Part shown: positions 19,269 to 29,629 of the stretch, in pieces
Position numbering within the stretch: position 1 is the first letter of the stretch
Layout of the letters: each line of letters opens with the position of its first letter
Source: Winogradskyella sp. KYW1333
Lineage (GTDB): Bacteria; Bacteroidota; Bacteroidia; Flavobacteriales; Flavobacteriaceae
Reading direction: 5' to 3'
Assembly (NCBI RefSeq): GCF_003335675.1
Contig: NZ_QPHL01000011.1
Span: forward strand, 92,705-156,704
DNA: 64,000 nucleotides
Notes under the pieces: model-generated
Told to the model about the DNA's origin: nothing
Seen by the model: the letters and a program-made list of their open reading frames with translations, nothing else
Databases searched by the model: none
Translations under genes and position numbers: made by a program

Positions 19269-19393
19269 AAAAATGATGAAAGGTTAAACGTTTCAATATC
19301 AAACATAAAGATTTTAATGCACAAAAACTCATTTGAAACTAATTTTCAAATAATAAAAAAGAGTAATTTTATACCAATTTCAAAAAACTAAAA

Positions 19394-20326
19394 ATGCAAC
19401 AGACAACAGAGACAATTTTGATGGTTCGTCCAGTAAATTTTAGAAAGAATGAACAAACTGCTGTAAACAATTATTTTCAGGAGGATATGTCATTAAAGAA
19501 TACTGAAATTAATACAAAAGCTCAAGAGGAATTTGATGGGTTTGTAAAAAAATTGAGAGCGGTAGGTATTAATGTTATCGTTGTAAGTGATGATGTGTTA
19601 ATGGATACACCAGATTCAATATTTCCTAATAATTGGGTTAGTTTTCATAGTAATGGTGATGTTGCAATTTATCCTATGTTTGCGGAAAACAGAAGACTCG
19701 AGAGAAGAGATGAAATTTTCATGAAATTAGAAGAAGCAGGTTTTAGAATTGAAAATATTGTTGATTATACTTCAGCTGAGGAAGAAGGTATTTTTTTAGA
19801 GGGTACTGGAAGTATTTTAATGGATAGAGTTAATCAAAAAGCATATTGTGCATTATCTCCGAGAGCAGATGAAGAATTATTTATAGAGTTTTGTGAAGAT
19901 TTTGAATATTTCCCAGTGATTTTTAATGCCTATCAAACGGTTAATGGAGAGCGTTTACCCATCTATCATACAAATGTTGTGATGTGCTTGGCCGAAAACT
20001 TTACTGTAATTTGTTTAAACTCTATTGATGATAAAAAGGAGAGAAAAAATGTTATTAAACATTTAAAGCAAACTAATAAGGAGATAATTTCTATAACGGA
20101 AGAACAGATGCATCTGTTTGCTGGTAATATGCTCCAGTTAAGAGGCGAAAATGATCAGCGTTATTTAGTAATGAGCGGTACAGCACATAAAAGTCTGTCT
20201 AAAGATCAAATTAAAAAAATTGAAAAATACTGCCCAATTATATCAAGTTCCTTAGATACTATCGAAACTTGTGGAGGTGGCAGTGCAAGATGTATGATGG
20301 CTGAGGTGTTTTTACCTAAACACTAG
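19394..20326 (+). CDS. ctlX: Citrulline utilisation hydrolase CtlX-type (amidinotransferase fold)
   Basis: 310 residues. The N-terminus with MVRPVNFRKNEQT is characteristic of the CtlX group. Catalytic landmarks are LEGTGS near residue 136, the histidine of YHTNVVM and the cysteine of SARCMMAEVF at about 300. CtlX-type enzymes are assigned to citrulline or arginine breakdown; the assignment here is by sequence pattern. The stop codon overlaps the end of the decayed CpcT/CpeT-like gene on the other strand. Confidence 0.87.
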   Translation: MQQTTETILMVRPVNFRKNEQTAVNNYFQEDMSLKNTEINTKAQEEFDGFVKKLRAVGINVIVVSDDVLMDTPDSIFPNNWVSFHSNGDVAIYPMFAENRRLERRDEIFMKLEEAGFRIENIVDYTSAEEEGIFLEGTGSILMDRVNQKAYCALSPRADEELFIEFCEDFEYFPVIFNAYQTVNGERLPIYHTNVVMCLAENFTVICLNSIDDKKERKNVIKHLKQTNKEIISITEEQMHLFAGNMLQLRGENDQRYLVMSGTAHKSLSKDQIKKIEKYCPIISSSLDTIETCGGGSARCMMAEVFLPKH

Positions 20327-20955
20327 TCTAATTTGTTAAAAATGTAACCATCTTTTTCTGCTCCATATACGCTGTTACCTTCAGCATTAAGACCACGATC
20401 CCACAAAATAATTTTTTCCTCTAATATTTCTACTTCACTATGTGCATAGGACGCACCTCTTAATGAACTGGTCCGAGACTTGTCTCTTGTTTTGCCATTA
20501 AAAATAATTTGGTCCCAGATGTTTTAAAATAACTTCACATCCACTTTTTAGCGAAATATCATTAATTGAAATATAACTAAAAGCTTTTGGGTTCTTCCAT
20601 TTGCTTATTTAATGTGAGTCTGCATTTAAAGTATATACTTCAGAACTAAATGTACTATCATTAACTCTTTTTACCTCATAAATTCTTTGGCGATATGGTT
20701 TGTTCTGTATACTCCTTAAAGCTTACTCAACATATCAGAAATCACCTTTATCTTCCCAGATAGGATACATGTGCAATGATATATTTAAATATGTAGAGTC
20801 CAATTGAGATTGAATTTCAGAGTTAAATAACCCTTGCATCATCATGGACAATTCCGATAAAGCTTTGTCTACTTTCGGTTTTTCCGGAGGTTTGTTTTTG
20901 CAACTAAAAACAAAATCAATAAAAAAATAATATTAGGCAATAGATTGTCTTTTAT
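20323..20955 (-). pseudogene. Decayed CpcT/CpeT chromophore-lyase-like lipoprotein gene
   Basis: Reading the minus strand and joining frames recovers a CpcT/CpeT-like protein: a lipoprotein signal ending FSCKNK, LNISLHMYPIWEDKGDF, PYRQRIYEVKRV, the SSLRGASYAHSEVEI motif and a tail GAEKDGYIFNKLD. Lesions seen: start codon now ATA (20953-20955), a missing T in the signal-peptide T-run, in-frame stops at 20735-20737 (TGA), 20723-20725 (TAA, probably from CAA) and 20609-20611 (TAA), and a frameshift near 20505-20525. No reading frame covers it. In non-photosynthetic Bacteroidota such genes have no assigned role, so its loss need not imply a bilin pathway. Confidence 0.85.
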
Positions 20956-20988
20956 AATTTGAAGTTAATTTCCTGAATCTATTAAAAG

Positions 20989-23040
20989 TTATGTGCTAGG
21001 AGCTTGTTTTGACAGTTCAATGAAGAATTTACTACCAACATTTAGTGTGCTTTCTACCCAAATTCTACCATTATTCAATTCTACCAAGTCTTTAGCAATT
21101 GTAAGTCCTAGACCAGTACCTTTTTCGTTTTTGGTACCTATAGTTGTGAAGTTTTTATTAGCCTTAAAAAGTTTGTCTAAATTTTCTCTAGAGATTCCAA
21201 CACCTGTGTCTTCAACACAGATGAGAGCTTTGCCATTAACATCCTGGTTTGAAACTGTAATTATATCACCTGTTCTACTAAATTTAACGGCATTGGTAAT
21301 TAAATTTTGAATAACAATTTCAATCATACTTCTATCGGCATAAACAAAATCTCTTTGAGATTCATCAATAAGTACAATGCGTTTGTCCTCTAATTTTTGT
21401 TCTACTAAGGCAATTTTATTTTGGAATACCTCTTGAATATTGAAGTGTTCTTGTTTTGGTTCTAAATTTTGTAGTTGTGATTTAGACCAATTAAGCAGAT
21501 TAAAAAGAAGTGCTGAAGCATTATTCGCATTCTCGCTTAACTCAGGTATAAGATCGTTAAACTCTTCTTTTGAAATACTATCTTCCTTCAATAAATCTAA
21601 AAATGCTTTAATTGAAGAAATGGAATCTTTTAAATCGTGGGATACAATTGAGAATAACTTATCCTTAACTTGATTTACTTCTTCTAGATGATGCGTTTGG
21701 TCTAGAATTGCATCATTTCTAATTTTCTCAAGTTCTAATTCTTCTTTTTGTTTATTTACTTTTTTCTTATAGCTAGATAATTCTACAAGGCTGTAGATTA
21801 ATAGTCCAGAGAGTATTAATAAAGCAAGAATTCCTCCATATAAATATAGAGGATTCTTGCTAAACCAATTGTCTTTACCATCATTAGGTTGGATGGTATT
21901 TTTGCTATCAACAAAAGGATCATTGTCTTCAATATCTAAAAATTCTAATTCTGTAGGGTAAACGGGTTGTTCTTCTTTAGATAGTTCGTCTTTTAAATCG
22001 TAATATTTATTCTGCCAAAAAAATGCATTCTGGAAATAACCTCGTGTAGAATCTAATGCAATATGCAGTTTGTAATTCTCTAAAAGTTCTGTTTTATTGT
22101 CTATTTTTTGGGCTATAGTATAGGCCTCGTTGAGTTGTAATTCTGCTAGTTTTACTTTTCTACGTTGTAAGTTTAAATTTCCAATAGCATTGAGAGTCCT
22201 AAGTAACCCTTCTTCATTACCTTGTTTACGATTGTATTGTAGACCTTTTACAAGTAAAGATGAAGCCTTGTCATATTCTTTAAACTTTAAATACTCGCTA
22301 CCTAGTTTGGGCAATATTTCTCCTCTTAATTCTTGATCAGAATCAGGGAGAATCAGATCCAGAACCTTCTCGTAATATTCTATGGCTTTGCGATGTTCTT
22401 TCCTAAGTGAATATAAATCTGCTATATTTTTAGTTGAACTTTTAATACCATCAAAATCATCAATCTGCTTTCTAACCGCTAGAGCTTTAAAATTAAAATC
22501 TATTGCCTTGTCGATTTGATTGGTTTTAAAATAAGCTTTGGCTAAATTATTGTATGCGGAACTTAATTCACCCTTAAGACCCTTTTCCTCAAATATGTCA
22601 ATTGCTGAAAGCGAATTTCTAAGTCCAACTGCATAGTTACCTCTTTTTATTTCTATTAGTCCAATGCTGTTACTTACTTTGGCAACTCCTAAAGAGTCTT
22701 TTATTCGTAAAAAGTACTGACGTGATTTGTTATAATTGTCAATAGCATTGAAATAGTCATTTCTTTGAGTGTAAATTAGTGCTCTGTAATAATTGCTCTC
22801 AGCTAGTCCTTTTAGATAATTTAAGTCTTCAGATAATTTCGAGGTTTGGTTGACATAGAGCATCGCTTTTTTATAATCTTCAATGTCATATAATTCATTT
22901 ATGAGTTCAATTGACAAATCGACCTTAGTAGAATCTTGGTCTTGAAATGCCAACTGTACGGTAAGATTATCTATTCTCTCATTTTGGGCAAAACCTGAAA
23001 ATGAGACAACAAATAACAACAATGTCAGTATCCACCTCAT
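20989..23040 (-). CDS. TPR-containing sensor histidine kinase
   Basis: 683 residues. A signal peptide (first 18) is followed by tetratricopeptide repeats (about 30-340) that would lie in the periplasm, a membrane helix (about 396-418), a short coiled coil, the HisKA domain with the phosphorylated histidine in IVSHDLKDS (about 470), and the ATPase domain with N box NLITNAVKF, DTGVG and GTGLGL. No receiver domain or response regulator lies nearby, so it is an orphan; it probably phosphorylates a distant regulator. The stimulus is unknown. Confidence 0.93.
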   Translation of the reverse strand: MRWILTLLLFVVSFSGFAQNERIDNLTVQLAFQDQDSTKVDLSIELINELYDIEDYKKAMLYVNQTSKLSEDLNYLKGLAESNYYRALIYTQRNDYFNAIDNYNKSRQYFLRIKDSLGVAKVSNSIGLIEIKRGNYAVGLRNSLSAIDIFEEKGLKGELSSAYNNLAKAYFKTNQIDKAIDFNFKALAVRKQIDDFDGIKSSTKNIADLYSLRKEHRKAIEYYEKVLDLILPDSDQELRGEILPKLGSEYLKFKEYDKASSLLVKGLQYNRKQGNEEGLLRTLNAIGNLNLQRRKVKLAELQLNEAYTIAQKIDNKTELLENYKLHIALDSTRGYFQNAFFWQNKYYDLKDELSKEEQPVYPTELEFLDIEDNDPFVDSKNTIQPNDGKDNWFSKNPLYLYGGILALLILSGLLIYSLVELSSYKKKVNKQKEELELEKIRNDAILDQTHHLEEVNQVKDKLFSIVSHDLKDSISSIKAFLDLLKEDSISKEEFNDLIPELSENANNASALLFNLLNWSKSQLQNLEPKQEHFNIQEVFQNKIALVEQKLEDKRIVLIDESQRDFVYADRSMIEIVIQNLITNAVKFSRTGDIITVSNQDVNGKALICVEDTGVGISRENLDKLFKANKNFTTIGTKNEKGTGLGLTIAKDLVELNNGRIWVESTLNVGSKFFIELSKQAPST

Positions 23041-23694
23041 GCTGGGGAGATGTTACAGAGTATTGTGTTGTTTTGGGTAGAAAAACTTTTATACAGATAT
23101 ACAAAATGTAAGTTCACGCAAAACAAAAACAACCTAGTTAATGTTTGTTCCTTAAGCCTCATCAAAGTTTGGGACGTTTGTTAATAGCCTATCAAAAATG
23201 CAGCAATGCTGTCAAAATCACTAATTATCGGGATTTAATACCAATAAATCAGATAAAAGGGCAGATGAAAATCACTAAAAAAAAGCTAAATCGACCAACG
23301 GTAAAAAACATAGAAAAACTACCATTTTATCGATGAAATGCACGTTTCTTTTAATCATCTATATTACAGTAAGTTAGGTCTTTGATCATTGCAAGTTACA
23401 TATGTTTATTGTGATAAATAAACTTAAATAAAGAATCAATTTTTAGACTAATTCTTGTCAAAATTTCATGTGGCTTTCATCATTGACTAGAATTGCAAAA
23501 TCCTACCTAGCCTAAACTTTGTTCTCTTAATTCAAAAAAGACAGAACTCGTATGCTTTTAATTAGAAGTTTTTGTCTTTTATGACACAGATTGACTTTAA
23601 GCATTAGTGTTGGCAATTTATACATTGCTTCTAATATTAAAACAATTAATCTGCTATCTTTGCAGGCGTTTAGAAACACAATATTAAACTTAAA
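23041..23694. other. 654-base gap without a convincing gene
   Basis: The region between the divergent histidine kinase and argS genes is AT-rich. The longest open frame (23145-23336, plus strand) has no recognisable feature and no promoter or clear ribosome site, and I do not call it. The only element I support is the argS promoter at the right end. Confidence 0.5.
23655..23662 (+). promoter_or_regulatory. -7 promoter element of argS
   Basis: TATCTTTG followed by CAGG is a close match to TAnnTTTG and lies 32 bases before the ATG. Confidence 0.6.
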
Positions 23695-25470
23695 ATGAAT
23701 CTTCAGGAAACTTTAGAAATACAAGTTAAAGAAGCAGTACAAAAATTGTTTCAAGCTGAACTGCCATCAGTTGAATTTCAATCAACACGCAAGGAGTTTG
23801 CTGGTGATATTACCGTAGTAGTTTTTCCAATGCTTCGCGTAGTAAAAGGCAATCCTGTTGTAATAGGTGAGCAAATTGGAAAATATTTGAAATCTAATTT
23901 AGATTTGGTTAAAGACTTTAATGTTGTCAAAGGATTTCTGAATGTTGAAATTGATGACTCGTACTATTTAGATTTCTTAAATGCTATAAAGGATAAGGGT
24001 AATTATGGTTTTGTGGATAGATTAGATGAAGGAGCTGTAATGGTAGAATATTCTTCACCAAATACAAACAAGCCATTACACTTAGGTCATGTTAGAAATG
24101 TATTATTGGGATATAGTGTCTCTGAAATATTGAAGGCATCTGGTATAAAAGTTTATAAAACTCAGATTATTAACGATAGAGGAATACATATTTGTAAAAG
24201 TATGTTGGCCTGGCAACGTTTTGGTAAGGGTGAAACACCTCAGACTACTGGATTAAAAGGAGATAAACTCGTTGGAAATTATTACGTAGAATTTGATAAA
24301 GCTTTTAAAGCAGAGGTTTCTGAATTGGTAAATGAAGGACAATCAGAAGATGATGCTAAAAAGAATGCTCCAATTTTGTTGGAGGCACAGGAAATGTTGC
24401 GTAAATGGGAAGCTGGAGATGAAGAGGTAGTGGAATTATGGAAAACTATGAACCAATGGGTATATGATGGTTTTGAAGCAACCTATAAAGCCATTGGAGT
24501 AGATTTTGACGCTTATTATTATGAAAGTGACACATATCTGTTAGGCAAGGAGTTTATCGCCGAAGGATTAAAAACAGGCGTTTTTTTTAAGAAGGAGGAT
24601 GGTTCTGTTTGGTGCGATTTAACCGAAGATGGATTAGACGAAAAAATAGTTTTAAGAAGTGATGGTACAGCGGTCTATATGACACAAGATATAGGTACTG
24701 CGATTCAGCGATTAAAGGATTACCCAGATGTTAGAGGTATGGTTTATACCGTAGGTAATGAGCAAGACTATCATTTTAAAGTATTGTTTTTAATCCTAAA
24801 GAAGCTTGGTTTTGAATGGGCAAAGAATTTATATCATTTAAGTTATGGTATGGTAGATTTACCAAGTGGTAAAATGAAGAGTAGGGAAGGTACTGTAGTT
24901 GATGCTGATGATTTAATACAGGAAATGGCGGATACTTCTGAAGAGATTTCTAAAGAACTTGGGAAGCTTGATGATTATAATGAAGATGAAAAGAAAGCTC
25001 TATACAAAACTATAGGACTTGGTGCATTAAAATATTTCATTTTAAAAGTGGATCCTAAGAAAAGAATCTTGTTTGACCCTAAAGAATCTATAGATTTTCA
25101 AGGGAATACAGGACCTTTTATTCAATATACATATGCAAGAATCCAATCTATACTAAGAAAATCAAAGAACTCTGAAAATACAGAGGTATTGGATATTTCG
25201 CTTCATGAAAAGGAGAAACAGTTGTTAAAACAATTGGAGTTGTTCCCAGAAGTGATACAAAATGCAGCGATACAACATAGTCCTGCATTAATTGCAAACT
25301 ACACATACGACTTGGTTAAAGATTTCAATTCCTTCTATCAAAATGTTTCAATCTTGGGAGCTGATTCAGATAAGGAAAAAACATTTAGAGTAGCTTTATC
25401 CAGAACTGTTGGTCAAACTATAAAAAATGCTTTTAGTATTCTGGGAATAGATGTTCCTGAACGCATGTAA
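23695..25470 (+). CDS. argS: Arginyl-tRNA synthetase
   Basis: 591 residues. The N-terminal ArgS-specific domain (about 1-85) precedes the class I catalytic core with HLGHVRN (the HIGH motif, near residue 128) and MKSREGTV (the KMSKS equivalent, near 396). The C-terminal anticodon-binding domain starts near 465. It charges tRNA-Arg in the cytoplasm. It has its own promoter and is flanked by unrelated genes. Confidence 0.98.
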   Translation: MNLQETLEIQVKEAVQKLFQAELPSVEFQSTRKEFAGDITVVVFPMLRVVKGNPVVIGEQIGKYLKSNLDLVKDFNVVKGFLNVEIDDSYYLDFLNAIKDKGNYGFVDRLDEGAVMVEYSSPNTNKPLHLGHVRNVLLGYSVSEILKASGIKVYKTQIINDRGIHICKSMLAWQRFGKGETPQTTGLKGDKLVGNYYVEFDKAFKAEVSELVNEGQSEDDAKKNAPILLEAQEMLRKWEAGDEEVVELWKTMNQWVYDGFEATYKAIGVDFDAYYYESDTYLLGKEFIAEGLKTGVFFKKEDGSVWCDLTEDGLDEKIVLRSDGTAVYMTQDIGTAIQRLKDYPDVRGMVYTVGNEQDYHFKVLFLILKKLGFEWAKNLYHLSYGMVDLPSGKMKSREGTVVDADDLIQEMADTSEEISKELGKLDDYNEDEKKALYKTIGLGALKYFILKVDPKKRILFDPKESIDFQGNTGPFIQYTYARIQSILRKSKNSENTEVLDISLHEKEKQLLKQLELFPEVIQNAAIQHSPALIANYTYDLVKDFNSFYQNVSILGADSDKEKTFRVALSRTVGQTIKNAFSILGIDVPERM

Positions 25471-25618
25471 TTCTTTAATAACAAGTGGTGCAATGCATAT
25501 TTTAACCATTTTTTGGATAGAAAAATGCAACGATTTTCGTAACTTTACTAATGGCATTTTATAAAAATCCATAGTATTGTTTAATCTAAAAAATGCAGTT
25601 ATGGAACGGTTAATTTTT

Positions 25619-26884
25619 ATGAATAAATTGAGATTTATATATCTTGGTTTGATGTTTATTTTACAATCACCAAGCTTTGCTCAAAACACATATTTCGAAT
25701 ATAAAGGAAAAGTAGTTGACGCTATAAATAACAGGGCTTTAGAATATGTTAGTCTAAATGTGTTGGAGACTAATATAAGCACTGTAACAAATTCTGAAGG
25801 AGAATTTTTACTAAAGGTCCCACAGGCTTATAAGGATTCTAAAATTGTTGTTGCCTTATTAGGGTACACTAAAAAGGTAATTAATCTTGCCGATTTATCA
25901 GAGAACACATCTGTAATTAAATTGGAAGAGGCGTACACAGAACTTAAGGAAGTTAATGTTTCAGCTTTTAAAGATGCTGATAAATTAGTTAGAAAGGTAT
26001 TTACGGAAAAAAGTAAGACCATTCAAAATCAGTCAGTGTACATGACAGCTTTTTATAGGGAAACTATAAAACGTAGAAATAGAAATGTTTCTTTAACTGA
26101 GGCCGTAGTTAATATTCTAAAACAACCTTATACTTCGGCAAATAGAGATGCCGTAAAATTAGGTAAAGCTAGAAAAAGTACAGATTATAAACGATTAGAT
26201 ACGGTGTCCTTAAAATTACAAGGTGGTCCGTTTTCAACATTATATTTGGATATTATGAAATATCCTGAATATATTTTTACTGAGGAAAGTTTTGATACCT
26301 ATAGATTTTCTTTTGATGCTCCTACCACTGTGAATAATAGAAATGTTTATGTGGTTGATTTTAAGCCTAAAAACAAGACCTTGGATTTAAGCTATTTCGG
26401 TAAGTTATATATTGATGTAGAAACTCTGGCATTGGTAAGTGCTAGTTATTTGTTGGATGTTAGTAACAAAGGCAAATCAAGAAACCTATTGGTTAAGAGA
26501 AAACCAAGAGATATTGTTGTTTATCCATTAGAAGCTAAATACAAGGTTGATTACAAACAAAATCGAGGTAAATGGTATTACAGTTACTCTAACCTGAGCT
26601 TAAAATTTAAGGTCAATAAAAAACGGGAAATCTTTAATAAAGTCTATACACTTTCTAGTGAAATGGCTGTAACGGATTGGGAATTAAATGCTGATGACAT
26701 TAAAATAAAAAACAAGGACAAATTACGTCCTACTGTAATTATTACTGATGCCATTTCAGGATTTTCAGACCCTGATTTCTGGGGAGAGTACAATCTTATT
26801 GAACCAGATAAATCAATAGAATCTGCAATTGAAAAGATAAGAAAGAACATTAAGAAAGAACAAGAGAAAAATAGTCTTCCTTAG
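25619..26884 (+). CDS. Exported protein with carboxypeptidase-like regulatory domain
   Basis: About 421 residues from the ATG at 25619; an in-frame ATG at 25601 is also possible, but the later one gives a clean signal peptide ending SFAQN. Residues after it form a carboxypeptidase-regulatory-like beta-sandwich (YKGKVVDAINNRALEYVSL through KEVNVSAF), the domain often found at the start of TonB receptors. The rest resembles DUF5686-type regions, but no barrel is complete. It is probably a cell-envelope protein of unknown function. A decayed DinB-like gene is convergent with it and overlaps its end. Confidence 0.72.
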   Translation: MNKLRFIYLGLMFILQSPSFAQNTYFEYKGKVVDAINNRALEYVSLNVLETNISTVTNSEGEFLLKVPQAYKDSKIVVALLGYTKKVINLADLSENTSVIKLEEAYTELKEVNVSAFKDADKLVRKVFTEKSKTIQNQSVYMTAFYRETIKRRNRNVSLTEAVVNILKQPYTSANRDAVKLGKARKSTDYKRLDTVSLKLQGGPFSTLYLDIMKYPEYIFTEESFDTYRFSFDAPTTVNNRNVYVVDFKPKNKTLDLSYFGKLYIDVETLALVSASYLLDVSNKGKSRNLLVKRKPRDIVVYPLEAKYKVDYKQNRGKWYYSYSNLSLKFKVNKKREIFNKVYTLSSEMAVTDWELNADDIKIKNKDKLRPTVIITDAISGFSDPDFWGEYNLIEPDKSIESAIEKIRKNIKKEQEKNSLP

Positions 26885-27310
26885 TTGTATTTTCCCTTAC
26901 CAGTTATAGCTTGCATAATATGGACCAAATGATGGTCGCTATGCCATGCATAGACTCCTATGGTTTCTTTTATGGTATAAATTTTACCGTATTCTGGATG
27001 GACAAATTCTCTTTTTAATTCTTCATCATTTAAACCTTTAAGAAGTATACCTAATTTTTGATGCACGCCTTTGAGTATTGAAATTGAATAATCTAAAGGT
27101 TCATCATAATCAGATAATTTGGCTAAACCTTTCCTCGAAATATGGTCATATTGTAAGTCTATGTTCAGTTAGTGGGAGTTTAAACCGTGTGATACTATTA
27201 ATGTGGCTGTCTGCACGATGGTGAACCACTTGTTTAATAGTCCATTCTTCTGATCTATATTTATAGTTGAGTTCAACCTCACTCAATTTTTCAGTTAAGG
27301 TTAAAATTAA
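26881..27310 (-). pseudogene. Decayed DinB/YfiT-family putative metal-dependent hydrolase gene
   Basis: The minus strand encodes, across two frames, the pattern of YfiT/BstA-type DinB proteins: EEWTIKQVVHHRADSHINS, TRFKLPLTEH, PYFEERF, then DYDEPLDYSISIL, and a C-terminal WHSDHHLVHI. The metal-ligand histidines are still readable. Lesions are a TGA stop at 27146-27148, a frameshift between about 27118 and 27136, and loss of roughly the first 40 codons; the remaining 5' end abuts the stop codon of the TonB receptor gene. The downstream part from 27066 stays open to its stop but lacks the N-terminal helices. Confidence 0.85.
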
Positions 27311-27313
27311 TAA

Positions 27314-29629
27314 CTAAAATCTTATTCTTAAACTTAAATTTGGTGTAAATTTTAAAGACCTATTGTCTATTTGAACAATGGTATTGTCAGAATCAAAAGT
27401 ATAAAAGCGATTAATGATATTGGTTTGATCAAATAAATTCCAAATTGAGGCGCCAATTTCTGCTTTGATATTATTTTTAAAATTAAAATTATATATAGCG
27501 GAAACGTCAGTTCTAAAATAATTGCTAATTCTAGAGCTATTTGGTGTTTTGTATTCTATTGTGCTATTAGTATCATCTTGGGTTTCACTTGGCTCAGTAT
27601 AAGGTCTTCCAGAATGCCAATTGATACCTAATCCTATTTTAAAGTTATCAATATTATAAGTAAATGAAGCATTAGCAGTATGTGTTAAATCTAATGTGTT
27701 TGGAAACGGACTTCCATCATTTAAATTTCTAAATGTATAATCATTTTTACTGTAAGAGTAACTTAACCAAGTGCTAAAATCATCAAACCTTTTATTAATT
27801 AGAAAGTCAACACCTTTAATTGCGTACGAACCAATATCATTTACAAATTGAAATTGATTTTGAAACCCTTGACTTTTTGCTGTTATATTGTCTACAAACT
27901 TGTAATAGCCCTCAGCTGAAATTAATAAATCATTTTTATCATAGCTCAATCCAAGTGATGCCTGTTGACTTTTAATGATAGGAACATCAGTTCCATTTGC
28001 GAGTTGCCAACGTCTTTTTTCAATACCAAAAAAATCTTGTTGAAGGTCTATAATTTGAGTAATAGATTGGCTTTTTAATTCGGCCAAAAATTCTAGTCTA
28101 AAATTATCAAGGAACTTTTGGTTAAATGTAATTCGTGGTTCCATTAATACTTCAGAAACCTTATCAAAGTAGCTCATTCTTGCACCAAAGCGTATCGAAC
28201 TATTTTTAGATAAAGAATTCCATTCTACCTCACCAAATAAAGCGTGTGTTCGTACAACCTCCTTTATTAAACTTGAGAATATAGGATTTGAAACATCTTC
28301 AAAATTTGTAACACCTACTTCATTAAACTGATAACCACTTTTTATAGCAAGGTTTTCACTAACGGTTTTAGAAAAGTCAATTCTAATACCTAAATCTTCG
28401 ACTTTATTTTCTTGTACCAATATTTGGTTATTGGTAATATCATTATTAGAAGCCTCAATATCATAATTTGAAAAATAAGCTGTTACAGATGTTTCTAGGC
28501 TATTATCCCACAGTTTTGAGTAATTTATGCTTGCTCCAAAACTGTTTTGAAACAAGTCACTTTCGCTTTCTTGAAAACTATTCTGACTTGTGGTGTAGAC
28601 TTGATTATAATCTAATCCATTATAAATGTTTAAAAAGTTGATTCTTAATTTGGCGGTGTCGTTTATATCGTAAAGGAATTTTAAGTTAAAATCATGAAAT
28701 ACAAAGCGTTCGTCCAAAGAAAGCTGAGTGCTGTTATTATTAGATGCATTTAGCTCAGAATCTCTAAAAATCCTATCAAAATAAGAGTCATAAGTTAGTG
28801 TTGCAAATACATCAGTAAATGATCGTCTAGCTGAAAGTTGTAGCTCGGTTTTTTGAGATAATGGAATTTTGGCAAACCCGTCGGCACTAATTAGGTTAGA
28901 GCCAATGCCTGCCTCGAATTGATTATCTAAATTATCAGAATTATTGATAGATATTATACTAGATACACCATTACCGAATCTAGCACTAGTGCCATTTTTT
29001 GAAATGTTCACCTCATTTGTTAAGTAAGGGTTAAATGCCGATATCAGCCCAAAAAAATGACCGCTTTGATACATTCTAATCCCTTCGTATAAAATTAAAT
29101 TTTGATCATTTGTACCACCTCTTACATTTATGTTAGAAATTCTCTCATCAACACTTACAACGCCTGGTAATTTTTGTATTATTTGTAATACATCAGGTTC
29201 AATTAAACCTGGTAATATTTTAAAAGCTTTGGTATCTACTGTAATAGCGCCATTGTTGGTTTTTGCGATTCCCTTAGTGAGGTAGTTTTTAATGACCACT
29301 TCTTCTAGGCGCTGAACAATAAAATTATTAGAGGTTGGATTTTTTGATATGGCAATGAATCTATCACTGAGAATTTTGAACTCTAAATCAGTAGATAACC
29401 TCAATTCTCGTAAGACTTGTCTTAATGTGTAATTTGGATTGAGTTGAGGTAATGTAATTCCTTCAATGCTTTTAGGTTCATAAGAGAACTTAACCTCAAA
29501 TTTTTCTTCAATTCCTTGCAGAATTGTTGCTAAGGGTAGCTGTTCACCCTTTTCGCTTTGACAATAACTTAAGTTAGAGAAGGTGATTAAAAAAAGATAA
29601 AAAACTACACAATGAAATAGTTTACTCAC
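27314..29629 (-). CDS. TonB-dependent receptor with STN signalling domain
   Basis: 771 residues. A signal peptide (first 23) is followed by a secretin/TonB N-terminal (STN) domain at about 30-95, a plug domain (about 110-220, with the LPGVVSVDERISNINVRGG stretch) and a 22-strand-type barrel ending LSLRIRF, whose last aromatic residue is the usual outer membrane signal. The STN domain contacts FecR in trans-envelope signalling, and the gene overlaps fecR by eight bases. This is the receptor of a FecIR-type system. No SusD-like partner is present, so it is not a typical glycan locus; the ligand is unknown. Confidence 0.93.
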   Translation of the reverse strand: MSKLFHCVVFYLFLITFSNLSYCQSEKGEQLPLATILQGIEEKFEVKFSYEPKSIEGITLPQLNPNYTLRQVLRELRLSTDLEFKILSDRFIAISKNPTSNNFIVQRLEEVVIKNYLTKGIAKTNNGAITVDTKAFKILPGLIEPDVLQIIQKLPGVVSVDERISNINVRGGTNDQNLILYEGIRMYQSGHFFGLISAFNPYLTNEVNISKNGTSARFGNGVSSIISINNSDNLDNQFEAGIGSNLISADGFAKIPLSQKTELQLSARRSFTDVFATLTYDSYFDRIFRDSELNASNNNSTQLSLDERFVFHDFNLKFLYDINDTAKLRINFLNIYNGLDYNQVYTTSQNSFQESESDLFQNSFGASINYSKLWDNSLETSVTAYFSNYDIEASNNDITNNQILVQENKVEDLGIRIDFSKTVSENLAIKSGYQFNEVGVTNFEDVSNPIFSSLIKEVVRTHALFGEVEWNSLSKNSSIRFGARMSYFDKVSEVLMEPRITFNQKFLDNFRLEFLAELKSQSITQIIDLQQDFFGIEKRRWQLANGTDVPIIKSQQASLGLSYDKNDLLISAEGYYKFVDNITAKSQGFQNQFQFVNDIGSYAIKGVDFLINKRFDDFSTWLSYSYSKNDYTFRNLNDGSPFPNTLDLTHTANASFTYNIDNFKIGLGINWHSGRPYTEPSETQDDTNSTIEYKTPNSSRISNYFRTDVSAIYNFNFKNNIKAEIGASIWNLFDQTNIINRFYTFDSDNTIVQIDNRSLKFTPNLSLRIRF

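Noticed and set aside
23145..23336. Short open frame in the gap before argS
   Set aside because: No signal, domain or promoter; composition fits random AT-rich DNA.
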